Assembly (NCBI GenBank): GCA_009908855.1
Contig: JAAAOM010000022.1
Span: forward strand, 1 to 61,141
Length of the DNA: 61,141 nt
Direction of reading: 5' to 3'
Origin: Bacteroidota bacterium
Lineage (GTDB): Bacteria; Bacteroidota; Bacteroidia; Bacteroidales; JAAAOM01
In this document: in pieces, positions 1-9,353 of the stretch
Position numbering within the stretch: the first letter of the stretch is position 1
Layout: every line of letters begins with the position of its first letter
The notes under the pieces: generated by a model
What the model was told of the DNA's origin: nothing
Database searches by the model: none
Seen by the model: the letters and a program-made list of their open reading frames with translations, nothing else
Program-made: the position numbers and the translations under genes

Positions 1-2664
1 AACGGTGTTTCGATCACGACGCCCTTTATCGGTTCTCCAAAAAGTTACTGGCTGAAAGCGGTAAATGGCACAACCGGCTGTGAAACCACCTTACAGGAAG
101 TGAGGGCACTTGTTTATCCGGAACCCGGATTACCTGTTGTATCAGATACCAGTCGGTGTGGTACAGGAGCAATATCCCTGCCATCGCAACCAGGTTCGGA
201 CGCCAATACTTCAAGGTGGTATACAACTTTTTCAGGCGGTACACTGCTTGAAGAAAACAATAACTATACAACACCATTCCTGAATGCCGGTAATTATACC
301 TATTGGGTATCCTCTTACAATACATTCACAAGCTGCGAAAGTGAACGCAACCGCCTGGATGTGGATATATTTCCTGTTCCGGGCCCAAACCCCATAGTGG
401 GTGACAATGTAGTGCCCGTGGGTGAACCCAATGCCCTTTATTCAATGAATGCTAATAGTGGTTCTGTGTATGAGTGGTTTATTCCATCGGGCGTTGACAC
501 CGGATTAATAAATAATAACTATGTAATCCTTAGTTTCCCTGATACAGGTAATTATCAGCTGGTAGGTCGGGAAACTAATATTTACGGTTGCCCCGGACCG
601 CTTCAAAATAAATTAATTGAGGTATCCGATAGCGTATTCAGGGTAAATCTCTCATCCAAATATCCGCAGGTTTGCGCAGGTGAAGATTTAACCGTAACAT
701 CAATGCCAACCGGCGGAACACCTTCTTTTTCATTTGCATGGTGGGGAGATACTACTTTTGCAACCTCCATAAATGCCGGGGATATCGATTTTAATGCACC
801 TACAGCAGGAAACTACACATTATATGTTAAGGTTACCGATGTTAATTTCAAAGAAGCTTTTGACACGGTTTTTATTACGGTATATCCCAACCCAAACATT
901 TCTATGGCTATTTCTGACTCCATTGTATGTGCTGGTTCATCAGAAATACTTAATACCAATGTAACCGGTGGCAGTAGCCCTTATACCGCCTATTCCTGGT
1001 CAGGCTCAACCGATCCGTTAACATCTGTAACATCCGGGAATCCGACCTTTAACACAAATACCAAAGGTTTTTATCCGCTACATGTAGAAGTTACGGATAG
1101 CGAAGGATGTAAAAACAACGCTTCCATTACCATCAAAAACGAATTGCCCATTGCCTTGTTTGAGGCCAGTGATCCGGATCCTTGCAGTCCGGCACCATAC
1201 ACGTTCACCAATAACTCCGTTGATGCGGTATCGTACAACTGGGATTTTGGAGATGGAAGTAGTGCTGTAAATGATACCCATCCGACTCATGAATATGTCA
1301 ATACAGGCAGTTCCATACAATATTATAATGTTGAACTTACTGCTTTTAGTGAAAACGGCTGTATGAACACCAGCACACAAACGGTATTAACCTATCCTAA
1401 TCCGGCCAACACCATTGAGATGGAACCCGAAGTAGCCTGCGACCCGGCAGAAGTGCTGCTATACGGGAACCCCGGGAATTATCAGTATCATTGGGATTTT
1501 GGTGACGGTGTTTCACTTACATCAGGCTATAGCATCAATCACATATTTACGAATAACGGATTCAATGATACCACTTATCAGGTTCAGCTCATTAGTGAGT
1601 CATCATTGGGTTGCCTGGATACGGCTACACGAAATGTAACGGTTTATCCATCACCACAGGCCGACTTTGAAGTGATTCCGCAGGTTATGAATTATCCTGA
1701 CAGTGTGGCTAACATCACCAATTTAACAGATGACAGAAACTGGAATTACCAATGGGATTTTGATGACCAGCATACTTCATTGGAGCGGGACCCGCAAGAG
1801 CACATATATGCAGCACCTGGAACTTATGATATCCAATTACGGGTAAGCGGGGAGCACTGCAGCGACAGTATTACACGTATGTTGCGCATTAATCCGGCAG
1901 CCCCAATTGCCAAATTTGCGCCGGTGGATCCGGGTTGTGAACCCCATACCGTAACTTTTGAAAACAACACACAATTTGCTGACTCCTATTTATGGGAATT
2001 TGGCGACGGTAGTGTATCTAATAAACCCAATCCGACATACACTTACTACGAATTTGGAAAATATAATATCAGATTGACAGTTGAAGGTAGCGGCGGAATG
2101 GACACGGCATCGCAGGAAACAGAAGTATATATTCTTCCACGTGCCGAATTCAGAGCTTCTCCCCGACAGGTTTTTGTTAATGACCGACCTGTGCAATTTT
2201 TCAATACATCGGTAAATGCCGACTCCTATTTATGGGATTTCGGGGATAACACAACATCAACACGGCAGGAACCTGAACATATTTATAAAAAGGAAGGACA
2301 ATTCACTGTTCAGTTAACTGTAAGCACAGAAAATAATTGTTTCGATACGTATGAATTAGAGAACGCTGTATTGGTTGAGCCCTCGGGTAAAATTCTATAT
2401 CCGAATGTATTCAGGCCATCCTCTCCTACACCGGAAAGAAGCATATTCAAGCCGGCCATTATTGATGAAGTGGATGAATATCATCTGATGATATTCAATC
2501 GCTGGGGCGAGCTTATTTTTGAAAGTCATAGTATCGACCAAGGATGGGATGGCCGCGTGAACGGATCCATCGCACCGCAGGATGTTTATGTATGGAAAGT
2601 CAAAGGCACTTATATAAGCGGACAAAGTTTTGTGAAATCGGGGGATGTAACTTTAATGCGCTAA
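1..2664 (+). CDS. PKD-repeat secreted protein with type B T9SS sorting domain (5' partial)
   Basis: The frame is open from the first base, so the N-terminus and signal peptide lie outside the window; 887 residues are visible. At least five PKD-type modules carry the WDFGDG-like core, at about visible residues 412, 497, 584, 662 and 742. The last ~85 residues (from ~2400) match the gliding-motility-associated C-terminal (type B sorting) domain: a FRPSSPTPE start, FNRWGELIFES, a DQGWDGRVNG core and an APQDVYVWKVKGTY end. Proteins of this kind are exported across the outer membrane by T9SS and held at the surface, often as adhesins; the ligand cannot be told. The stop is 3 bases before the PorP/SprF gene, the usual cargo-partner arrangement. 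Confidence 0.9.
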   Translation, partial: NGVSITTPFIGSPKSYWLKAVNGTTGCETTLQEVRALVYPEPGLPVVSDTSRCGTGAISLPSQPGSDANTSRWYTTFSGGTLLEENNNYTTPFLNAGNYTYWVSSYNTFTSCESERNRLDVDIFPVPGPNPIVGDNVVPVGEPNALYSMNANSGSVYEWFIPSGVDTGLINNNYVILSFPDTGNYQLVGRETNIYGCPGPLQNKLIEVSDSVFRVNLSSKYPQVCAGEDLTVTSMPTGGTPSFSFAWWGDTTFATSINAGDIDFNAPTAGNYTLYVKVTDVNFKEAFDTVFITVYPNPNISMAISDSIVCAGSSEILNTNVTGGSSPYTAYSWSGSTDPLTSVTSGNPTFNTNTKGFYPLHVEVTDSEGCKNNASITIKNELPIALFEASDPDPCSPAPYTFTNNSVDAVSYNWDFGDGSSAVNDTHPTHEYVNTGSSIQYYNVELTAFSENGCMNTSTQTVLTYPNPANTIEMEPEVACDPAEVLLYGNPGNYQYHWDFGDGVSLTSGYSINHIFTNNGFNDTTYQVQLISESSLGCLDTATRNVTVYPSPQADFEVIPQVMNYPDSVANITNLTDDRNWNYQWDFDDQHTSLERDPQEHIYAAPGTYDIQLRVSGEHCSDSITRMLRINPAAPIAKFAPVDPGCEPHTVTFENNTQFADSYLWEFGDGSVSNKPNPTYTYYEFGKYNIRLTVEGSGGMDTASQETEVYILPRAEFRASPRQVFVNDRPVQFFNTSVNADSYLWDFGDNTTSTRQEPEHIYKKEGQFTVQLTVSTENNCFDTYELENAVLVEPSGKILYPNVFRPSSPTPERSIFKPAIIDEVDEYHLMIFNRWGELIFESHSIDQGWDGRVNGSIAPQDVYVWKVKGTYISGQSFVKSGDVTLMR

Positions 2665-2667
2665 ATT

Positions 2668-3678
2668 ATGATTAATTGGTGGAGAGGCATATACATTATA
2701 CTATTAGTGCTTTTGTCTGTAAATAAAAGCTATGGTGTCGACCCGCAATTTTCGCAGTTTTATTCTAATTCGCTGTATTTAGCCCCTTCCTTTGCCGGTG
2801 TAAACCATGAAAACCGCATCAGTTTAAATGCACGTAAACAATGGCCTCAAATCCCCAATGGATTTACAACCTATTCGTTTTCGTATGACCGGAATTTTGA
2901 CAATCTAAACAGCGGACTCGGATTTCTTATTCTAAATGATTATGCAGGAAGCGGACAATTAGGTTCACTAAATATAGGTGTCCTTTATTCGTATGATTTT
3001 CGATTATCGGAGAAATGGCATGTACGACCCGGTGTTCATTTTTTGTATACCGAACGCCGATTACAATACGATAAATTAATCTGGCATGATCAGATAACCC
3101 AGGACGGTATCACCAACAGCGGTGGGTTTGAGAATTCATTGAATCATGTTGGCGATATAGATTTTAATACCTCCGTTCTAACATATTCTGATCAGTTTTG
3201 GTTTGGATTAACCATTGATCATTTACTAAAACCCAATCATTCACTCTACGAACATGAGGGTAGTGATGACAACCTGGGGCATTTGCCGGTAAAATATTCC
3301 TTTTTTGGCGGTACAAAATTTATATTAAAACAGGAGTTATTGCGACCCACACCAACCAGCATGCAAATTGCATACTTATTTAGAAAACAGGATCAATTTA
3401 AACAATTAGATTTTGGTATTTACTATTATCGCAAACCACTGGTGCTTGGCTTTTGGTACAGGGGAATACCGGTTGTTAAACCCGCATATACCAGCGATTC
3501 ATTTGTTTTTTTACTGGGTTATAAAATGAATCAGTTAAGTTTAGGCTATAGTTACGATTTTACGGTTTCAAGACTTATCACTTCAACCGGCGGTTCACAT
3601 GAAATATCCATGACCTATTCCTTTACCACTAAAATCAAAAAGAAAAAAGGCAAAATGGTTCCATGCCCTGAGTTTTAA
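2668..3678 (+). CDS. PorP/SprF family type IX secretion system membrane protein
   Basis: 336 residues. The first ~23 (MINWWRGIYIILLVLLSVNK and on) form a signal peptide, followed by the family's DPQFSQFYSNSLYLAPSFAG opening. The remainder alternates aromatic and polar residues as expected of an outer-membrane beta-barrel, with the recurrent GFWYRG and LSLGYSYDFTVS strands near the C-terminus. SprF-like members are needed for export or surface attachment of the type B cargo encoded next to them. The start is 3 bases after the PKD cargo stop, so the two are probably translated together. This is likely the dedicated partner rather than the core PorP, because it sits alone with its cargo away from porKLMN. 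Confidence 0.9.
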   Translation: MINWWRGIYIILLVLLSVNKSYGVDPQFSQFYSNSLYLAPSFAGVNHENRISLNARKQWPQIPNGFTTYSFSYDRNFDNLNSGLGFLILNDYAGSGQLGSLNIGVLYSYDFRLSEKWHVRPGVHFLYTERRLQYDKLIWHDQITQDGITNSGGFENSLNHVGDIDFNTSVLTYSDQFWFGLTIDHLLKPNHSLYEHEGSDDNLGHLPVKYSFFGGTKFILKQELLRPTPTSMQIAYLFRKQDQFKQLDFGIYYYRKPLVLGFWYRGIPVVKPAYTSDSFVFLLGYKMNQLSLGYSYDFTVSRLITSTGGSHEISMTYSFTTKIKKKKGKMVPCPEF

Positions 3679-3796
3679 TAAATTCCTGAATAAATTCTAT
3701 TACTCAAATTTAGAAACGGAAGTTATATATTTCCAGCCGCTGTCATAACAACGCCTGATCATTTGAAAATTGTATGTTTAAAACAGTCCTGATATT

Positions 3797-4501
3797 TTAT
3801 GACCTGCCCGGATGATTGGGATAAAGGCCCGGTACGGCATCACTTTGAAATATCTCTTTGGTATGAATATTCATCATACTCAGTTTACCATGCCACCCTG
3901 CACCGGTATCCATTAACCATACTTCGCAAGCTCTGAAAGGTTGTTCAAACCCAAAACGAATGGTGGGTGTATGCCCGATGTAAATTTCATCGAATGATGT
4001 AAGACCTTCCTGTACACCGGCGTTTTCTGCCTCCACAGCCCTGCTTACCAGAGAGCGGTACCATATTAGTTCATCAATGGTATGTTTACGTATCGATTTA
4101 CCGGGAATACATCCTGCATGAACAAATAGTTTATTGTTTTCTTTATAGTAGGTCTTTGCATTTGTGATAAATCCAATCAATTCAGCATCGTTAACTGCTA
4201 ATAAGCTTTCTTTGGTCGCTTTTCCGCCCTGCCTAATCCAACCCGGATTTTCAATCCCTTCCATTAACCACTGAAAAGCCATTTCATCGTGATTGCCAAG
4301 CAGCAATTCCAGGTTTTTTATCTTTTGCAGCTCAGCATAGCATTCGAATACTTCGGGCCAACCATCACACACATCACCCAGACATATTAACCGGTCATTT
4401 TCATAATTAAATTCAGCTCTTCTCAAACATTGTAACAAAGCCTTATAAGCACCATGAATGTCAGCTATTACAAATGTTCTTCTGTTATTGAACCTGTGCA
4501 T
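3797..4501 (-). CDS. metallophosphoesterase, PPP-like serine/threonine phosphatase
   Basis: 234 residues. It shows the metallophosphatase signature: DIHG at ~14-17, GDVCDG at ~42-47 (family GDxxDRG, here without the Arg), GNHDE at ~69-73, a metal-binding His in LFVHAGC and another in IGHTPT. Members hydrolyse phosphoproteins or diadenosine polyphosphates in the cytoplasm; the substrate cannot be assigned here. The gene lies 20 bases past the lpxA terminator hairpin on the same strand, so it is either read through or has its own weak promoter. Length fits small bacterial PrpA-type enzymes. Confidence 0.85.
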   Translation of the reverse strand: MHRFNNRRTFVIADIHGAYKALLQCLRRAEFNYENDRLICLGDVCDGWPEVFECYAELQKIKNLELLLGNHDEMAFQWLMEGIENPGWIRQGGKATKESLLAVNDAELIGFITNAKTYYKENNKLFVHAGCIPGKSIRKHTIDELIWYRSLVSRAVEAENAGVQEGLTSFDEIYIGHTPTIRFGFEQPFRACEVWLMDTGAGWHGKLSMMNIHTKEIFQSDAVPGLYPNHPGRS

Positions 4502-4512
4502 TTCTCATTAAT

Positions 4513-4548
4513 AAAAAAATCCCGCATTAAACTGACAATTAATGCGGG
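4513..4548 (-). terminator. rho-independent terminator of the lpx operon
   Basis: A perfect 10-bp stem (4521-4530 with 4539-4548, CCCGCATTAA arms) with an 8-base loop is followed, on the minus strand, by a run of seven T (4513-4519). It lies 26 bases past the lpxA stop. Confidence 0.88.
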
Positions 4549-4573
4549 TATTAGTTTGGGGGTACTATAAAAA

Positions 4574-5353
4574 TTAATCCAAAATACCTCTTATTATTCC
4601 TCTTTTTGATCCTCTGATGAAACCTACGATCATTTCGAGTTCTTCGGTTTTTTCAAAATTTTCTTCTACATACACAATGGCTTCGGTATTATTAAGCCCT
4701 TTTTGGTAGATGGTGCGGTAAATTTCCTGCAGCTCATTTATTTTCTCGTTAGAGAAATTTCTTCTTCTCAAACCAACGGAGTTAATTCCGGCAAAGGATA
4801 ATGGGTCTCTTCCGGCCAGTACAAAAGGCGGGACATCTTTTCCAACTTTACTGCCCCCTTGTATCATAACATGACTGCCAATTTTCACAAACTGATGTAC
4901 AAGACTACCCCCGCTAATATTTGCCCAGTCGGACACCTCAACCTCACCGGCCAGTCCGGCATATCCGCCAAGGATACACTGATTTCCGATGATACAATCA
5001 TGCGCTATATGCACATAACACATCACCAGGCAATTTGATCCGATTACTGTTTTGCCTTTTGCTTTGGTTCCTTTATTTATGGTTACGCATTCGCGTATAG
5101 TAGTATTATCACCAATTTCAACCGTGGTTTGTTCACCCTGGTATTTCAAATCCTGGGGAATCGCTGATAACACAGCACCGGGAAAAATTTTACAATTCTT
5201 ACCAATGCGCGCACCATCCATTAGTACCGCATTCGGGCCAATCCAGGAACCTTCGTCAACAACAACATTGGCTGCAATGGTAGCAAATGGTTCAATAATA
5301 GCTGAATCAGCAATTTTGGCTTCAGGATGGATATTTGCAAGTGGTTGATTCAT
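4574..5353 (-). CDS. lpxA: acyl-ACP--UDP-N-acetylglucosamine O-acyltransferase
   Basis: 259 residues, the normal LpxA length. It is a left-handed beta-helix of hexapeptide repeats from ~residue 8 to ~190, including the catalytic-His segment CYVHIAHDCIIG and the GGYAGLAGEVEV and GGSLVHQFVKIG turns, followed by the helical C-terminal domain with GLRRRNFS. The enzyme transfers an R-3-hydroxyacyl chain to the 3-OH of UDP-GlcNAc, the first step of lipid A synthesis, in the cytoplasm. It starts 20 bases after the lpxC/fabZ stop and ends the operon before a strong terminator. Confidence 0.96.
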   Translation of the reverse strand: MNQPLANIHPEAKIADSAIIEPFATIAANVVVDEGSWIGPNAVLMDGARIGKNCKIFPGAVLSAIPQDLKYQGEQTTVEIGDNTTIRECVTINKGTKAKGKTVIGSNCLVMCYVHIAHDCIIGNQCILGGYAGLAGEVEVSDWANISGGSLVHQFVKIGSHVMIQGGSKVGKDVPPFVLAGRDPLSFAGINSVGLRRRNFSNEKINELQEIYRTIYQKGLNNTEAIVYVEENFEKTEELEMIVGFIRGSKRGIIRGILD

Positions 5354-5373
5354 TCATTCAACATTTAAAGAAA

Positions 5374-6774
5374 TTACACATTTGGTTTTTTGGCCAACTG
5401 AGCCATAAATTCACCTTCTATAACCATTTTGTCTCCGACAAATGCCTGTCCTTTTGTAATGGCTATTCCACGTTTAATGGGTTCGGTCAATATCATTCTA
5501 ATCACTAATGTATCCCCTGGAACTACTTTGTATTTAAACTTTATATTCTCAATTTTCAGAAAATATGTTAAGTAGTTTTCCCGGTCTTCAACAAAGCTCG
5601 TTAATAATATGGCACCTACCTGTGCCATGGCTTCAATTTGCAAAACACCGGGCATAATGGGTTCTTCGGGGAAATGGCCTGTAAAGTAGGCTTCATTCAT
5701 GGTAACATTTTTCACACCAACCACGGTCCACTCATCCATGCTTAATACTTTGTCGACCAGTAAAAATGGGGCACGATGGGGAATTCTTCGCTGTACTTCA
5801 AGCACATCAAAAATAGGCGGAATGGTCGGGTCATATTTTGGCGCACGTGGTTTGCCAAATTGTTTCTTAATAATTTTTCTGATTGATTTGCCAAATTCAG
5901 TATTGGCATAATGTCCCGGTTTGGTTGCCACAATTTTGGCTTTTAAGGGCATGCCTGTTAAGGCCAGGTCACCAATAACATCAAGCAATTTATGGCGGGC
6001 CGGCTCATTCTGGAAAGCCAATTCAACATTATTGAGTATTCCTTCCGGACGAGCCTTGATTTTTGGTTTATTAAATAAATCGGCCAAATGATCCAATTCT
6101 TCCTGGCTCATTTCCATATCCATTATTACAATGGCATTGCTTAAATCGCCGCCTTTGATTAAATTGTTTTTTGCCAAAAACTCAATCTCATGTAAAAATG
6201 CAAAAGTACGACATGGTGCGATGGCATCCTGAAATTCATCCAATGATTTTATGGATGCATATTGATAGCCCAGTACTTTGGAATTGTAGTCGATTTTTAC
6301 GTCTATACTGAACTCATCGTCCGGAAAGGCAATGATTTCGATCCCTTTTTCCTTATCACAAAAAATCATTTTCTCACTGAGCTCAAAATAAACTTTATCC
6401 TCCTGTTGCTCCTGGATACCAGCTTCATTTATTTTATCAACAAAAGGTTTGGCGCTTCCGTCAATTATGGGCATTTCAGGGCCGTTTATTTCCAGCATGA
6501 CATTGTCAATTCCCAACCCATATAACGAAGCCAATACATGTTCAACAGTGGCTACACTGCAGCCATTTTCTTCTAAGGTAGTACCCCTGGAGGTATCCGT
6601 AACATTTTCAGCCAATGCTCTGATAACGGGTTGGTTGTCTAAATCGACACGTTTAAATTTATATCCGTGATTTTCAGGTGCAGGATTAAAGGTGAGGTCT
6701 ACATCAACCCCTGTATGCAATCCTGAGCCTGAAATGGTAAATGATTTTGCGAGCGTTTTTTGTTTTTGAGACAT
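5374..6774 (-). CDS. lpxC/fabZ: bifunctional UDP-3-O-acyl-GlcNAc deacetylase / 3-hydroxyacyl-ACP dehydratase
   Basis: 466 residues in two fused enzymes. Residues ~1-310 are LpxC, with the zinc His at 79 in TVEHVLASLYG and the HKLLDVIGDLAL segment carrying the second zinc His and Asp. Residues ~320-466 are FabZ, with RRIPHRAPFLLVDKV and the catalytic TGHFPEEPIMPGVLQIEA motif. LpxC makes the committed lipid A step; FabZ dehydrates 3-hydroxyacyl-ACP, so the two compete for the same acyl pool. This fusion is a hallmark of Bacteroidota. It is the middle gene of the lpxD-lpxC/fabZ-lpxA run. Confidence 0.97.
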   Translation of the reverse strand: MSQKQKTLAKSFTISGSGLHTGVDVDLTFNPAPENHGYKFKRVDLDNQPVIRALAENVTDTSRGTTLEENGCSVATVEHVLASLYGLGIDNVMLEINGPEMPIIDGSAKPFVDKINEAGIQEQQEDKVYFELSEKMIFCDKEKGIEIIAFPDDEFSIDVKIDYNSKVLGYQYASIKSLDEFQDAIAPCRTFAFLHEIEFLAKNNLIKGGDLSNAIVIMDMEMSQEELDHLADLFNKPKIKARPEGILNNVELAFQNEPARHKLLDVIGDLALTGMPLKAKIVATKPGHYANTEFGKSIRKIIKKQFGKPRAPKYDPTIPPIFDVLEVQRRIPHRAPFLLVDKVLSMDEWTVVGVKNVTMNEAYFTGHFPEEPIMPGVLQIEAMAQVGAILLTSFVEDRENYLTYFLKIENIKFKYKVVPGDTLVIRMILTEPIKRGIAITKGQAFVGDKMVIEGEFMAQLAKKPNV

Positions 6775-6854
6775 TCTGTTTTACAAGGTTATTTTATCAA
6801 ATTTAAGCTTACAAAATGGCGCAATATATAAAAATTTGATGATATGAATATGGA

Positions 6855-7892
6855 TCACTTTGATTTTAGCTGTTCTATTTCTTTTTCTAAATCTAATATT
6901 TTTTGTCGCAAATCGGGAAGATTTTTATAAACAGCCATTGCTCGTCGTTGTAGTCCGATATTTGTAGCCGGGGAGCCCAACAATATTTCTCCTTCCTTTT
7001 TAATACTGGATGAAACGCCTGCCTGAGCGGCAATTTTCACACCATCAGCAATTTGTATATGGCCAACAATACCCACCTGACCACCGATCATACAATTTTT
7101 GCCAATTTTACTTGACCCGGCTATTCCGGCCTGGGCAACTATTACCGTATGTTCACCTATTTCAACATTATGGGCAATTTGAACCAGGTTATCAATTTTA
7201 ACGCCTCTTCGTATAATGGTTGAGCCCATTGTTGCACAATCGATTGATACATTGGACCCTATTTCAACATCATCTTCAATAATAACATTCCCCATTTGCG
7301 GAATTTTTTGGTACGATCCGTCTTCTTGGTTGGCAAAGCCAAATCCATCGGAACCTACAACCGTACCTGCGTGCAAAACACAATTATTACCCACCTTACA
7401 TTCGTCATAAATTTTTACGCCGGGATATAGAATGACATTATCGCCAATCACGGCATTGTCACCTATATAAACCTGAGGGTACAATTTTACATTATTACCA
7501 ATAGCGGCATTCTTTCCAACCACCACATACGAATCGATGTAAGCATTCTCTCCGATTACAGCGGTGGGATCAATAGCAGCATTATCAGCATGACCCGATT
7601 TTTGGGGCCTGGATTTTTCGTACATATCGAGCAATGCGGCAAATGCCTGATAAGCATTATCAACCCGAATCAGGGTAGTGTTAACCTCTTTTTGAAGCCT
7701 CAAGTCTCTGTTTATAAGTACTATTGATGCTTCGGTATCGTACAGGTATTTTTCATATTTCGGATTGGCCAAAAAGGCAAGCGTTCCCTTTGTACCTTCT
7801 TCAATTTTAGAAACATTTGTTACTGCTTCATCGGGGTTTCCTTCAATATCACCGTTCAAAAAATCTGCAATAACCTTGGCAGTGAATTCCAT
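6855..7892 (-). CDS. lpxD: UDP-3-O-(3-hydroxyacyl)glucosamine N-acyltransferase
   Basis: 345 residues from the ATG at 7892; a GTG 18 bases upstream would add six residues that do not resemble the family. The N-terminal uridine-binding domain (MEFTAKVIADFLNGDIEGNP on) precedes a long hexapeptide beta-helix (~100-310) with the catalytic-His region NLVQIAHNVEIGEH. A short C-terminal coiled coil (LRQKILDLEKEIEQLKSK) matches the trimerising end of LpxD. It adds the second, N-linked acyl chain in lipid A synthesis. It starts 36 bases after the HD hydrolase and is followed by an 80-base gap before lpxC/fabZ that may hold a secondary promoter. Confidence 0.96.
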   Translation of the reverse strand: MEFTAKVIADFLNGDIEGNPDEAVTNVSKIEEGTKGTLAFLANPKYEKYLYDTEASIVLINRDLRLQKEVNTTLIRVDNAYQAFAALLDMYEKSRPQKSGHADNAAIDPTAVIGENAYIDSYVVVGKNAAIGNNVKLYPQVYIGDNAVIGDNVILYPGVKIYDECKVGNNCVLHAGTVVGSDGFGFANQEDGSYQKIPQMGNVIIEDDVEIGSNVSIDCATMGSTIIRRGVKIDNLVQIAHNVEIGEHTVIVAQAGIAGSSKIGKNCMIGGQVGIVGHIQIADGVKIAAQAGVSSSIKKEGEILLGSPATNIGLQRRAMAVYKNLPDLRQKILDLEKEIEQLKSK

Positions 7893-7928
7893 ACATTCAA
7901 ATTTGGGCACAAATCTAGTTAAATTATA

Positions 7929-9182
7929 TTATATCGAACAATTTTTGGGAAAACATAAATAGTATTTTTTCATGTCATTATTTAGCGCTGAAACATTTAG
8001 TATATCCGAGGCTTCGGTGATGTCCACCAGTTTTCCGTTGTTATATAATATTTGTATATGATCGTCATTAATGTTATAGGCACTGTTGGTAAGTTCGCTC
8101 TGAAAAATAAGATACTTAACTTCTTCCAGTCTCCAACCATGCTCATTCATTGCATGTATGACCAATTCATTTATGTGTTTTTCATTAAAGGGTTCCTTTT
8201 GAATGCGCACCGATGGCAAAACCCTGTTTAATAAGCTCCTGGACAGGTAGGCCAATAATTTATCCTTATGATCTATCCAGGCTTTTGCCGATGACATTAT
8301 ATCCGCATCATCAAGCAATGTAAAAAAATGGATCAGGGTAGTTTTATGATTGCTATCTTCAAGATCCGTGCCCGAATAATTATGATTTAAAAAATGTTTT
8401 AAAGCAGGCGAGGCATATAAATTATTATCACTTTGTGAGACATATTTTAACCGACGCAATAAATTTACAATAAGCGCATCTGCAGCCAGTACAGTTTTGT
8501 GTAAATATACCTGCCAATACATGAGCCTGCGGGCTATTAAAAATTTCTCTATTGAATAGATGCCTTTTGCTTCAAGCACCAGTTGATCATCAACCACATT
8601 AAGCATTTTTATGATTCGGGACGACCCGACAGTTCCTTCGGTAACGCCTGTGAAAAAGCTGTCACGACGCAGATAATCCATGCGGTCCATATCAAGTTGT
8701 GACGATACCAATTGATATAAAAACTTCTTTTTATACTTGTTTTGAAAAATCTTAATAGCCAAATCCAATTGCCCGTTAAATTCTTTGTTTAGTTCTTGCA
8801 TGAGCAACAAGGATAAATATTCATGTGTAATACCTTCGATAATACTGTGTTCCAAACTATGTGAGAATGGCCCGTGACCAATATCGTGCAATAAAATGGC
8901 AATAATGGTTGCCTGCGCTTCATCATCAGTTATTTCAGTACCTTTATTGCGTATATTTTCAATGGCCATTCCCATTAAGTAACTGGCTCCCAGGGCATGT
9001 TGAAACCGGGTATGGTTTGCTCCCGGATATACATAATGTGTTAAGCCCAACTGTTTTATCCTTCTCAATCGCTGAAAATAGGGATGTTCCATTAAATCAA
9101 ACAGTATTTCATAAGGCAGGTTGATAAACCCGTGCACCGGATCATTGATTATTTTCTTTTTATTAACAGTATTTGAGTACAA
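7929..9182 (-). CDS. HD-domain phosphohydrolase (dGTPase-like)
   Basis: 417 residues. It shows the HD superfamily ligands: His in the NHTRFQHALG segment (~57-66), the HD pair in LLHDIGHGPFSH (~98-108), and Asp in the QLDMDRMDYLRRD stretch (~164-176). The start IINDPVHGFINLP is typical of the group that includes Bacillus YwfO. Related proteins hydrolyse (deoxy)nucleoside triphosphates, but the substrate is unproven here. It heads the minus-strand lpx operon and is divergent from rimP. The gene order next to lpxD suggests co-transcription with lipid A synthesis, not necessarily a shared pathway. Confidence 0.88.
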   Translation of the reverse strand: MYSNTVNKKKIINDPVHGFINLPYEILFDLMEHPYFQRLRRIKQLGLTHYVYPGANHTRFQHALGASYLMGMAIENIRNKGTEITDDEAQATIIAILLHDIGHGPFSHSLEHSIIEGITHEYLSLLLMQELNKEFNGQLDLAIKIFQNKYKKKFLYQLVSSQLDMDRMDYLRRDSFFTGVTEGTVGSSRIIKMLNVVDDQLVLEAKGIYSIEKFLIARRLMYWQVYLHKTVLAADALIVNLLRRLKYVSQSDNNLYASPALKHFLNHNYSGTDLEDSNHKTTLIHFFTLLDDADIMSSAKAWIDHKDKLLAYLSRSLLNRVLPSVRIQKEPFNEKHINELVIHAMNEHGWRLEEVKYLIFQSELTNSAYNINDDHIQILYNNGKLVDITEASDILNVSALNNDMKKYYLCFPKNCSI

Positions 9183-9252
9183 AATATATTTCGTTTATTT
9201 TTTTTACTTCAAGTGAACAAATTTCCGGGATATTCCCTACAATATCAAATTA

Positions 9253-9283
9253 TTGGAAGTTTTCGCATTTATTTTTATATTTG
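9253..9283 (+). promoter_or_regulatory. Bacteroidota-type promoter of rimP-nusA-infB
   Basis: The -33 TTG is at 9253-9255, followed by 20 bases and a full TATATTTG -7 element at 9276-9283. This matches the phylum consensus (TTG, N19-21, TAnnTTTG). The predicted start near 9289 would give a ~65-base leader containing the hairpin at 9310-9341. Confidence 0.75.
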
Positions 9284-9309
9284 CGGTCGAAAATAATATA
9301 ATTCTCTTA

Positions 9310-9341
9310 AAAATAGGGGACTCAAGGTTGTCCCCTATTTT
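9310..9341 (+). promoter_or_regulatory. hairpin in the rimP leader
   Basis: A perfect 12-bp inverted repeat (9310-9321 with 9330-9341, AAAATAGGGGAC arms) has an 8-base loop and is followed by a short T/A-rich tract (TATTATCC). It ends 12 bases before the rimP ATG and lies inside the predicted leader RNA. It could be a weak attenuator or a protein-binding site for feedback control; which one cannot be told from sequence. Confidence 0.7.
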
Positions 9342-9353
9342 ATTATCCTGAAA

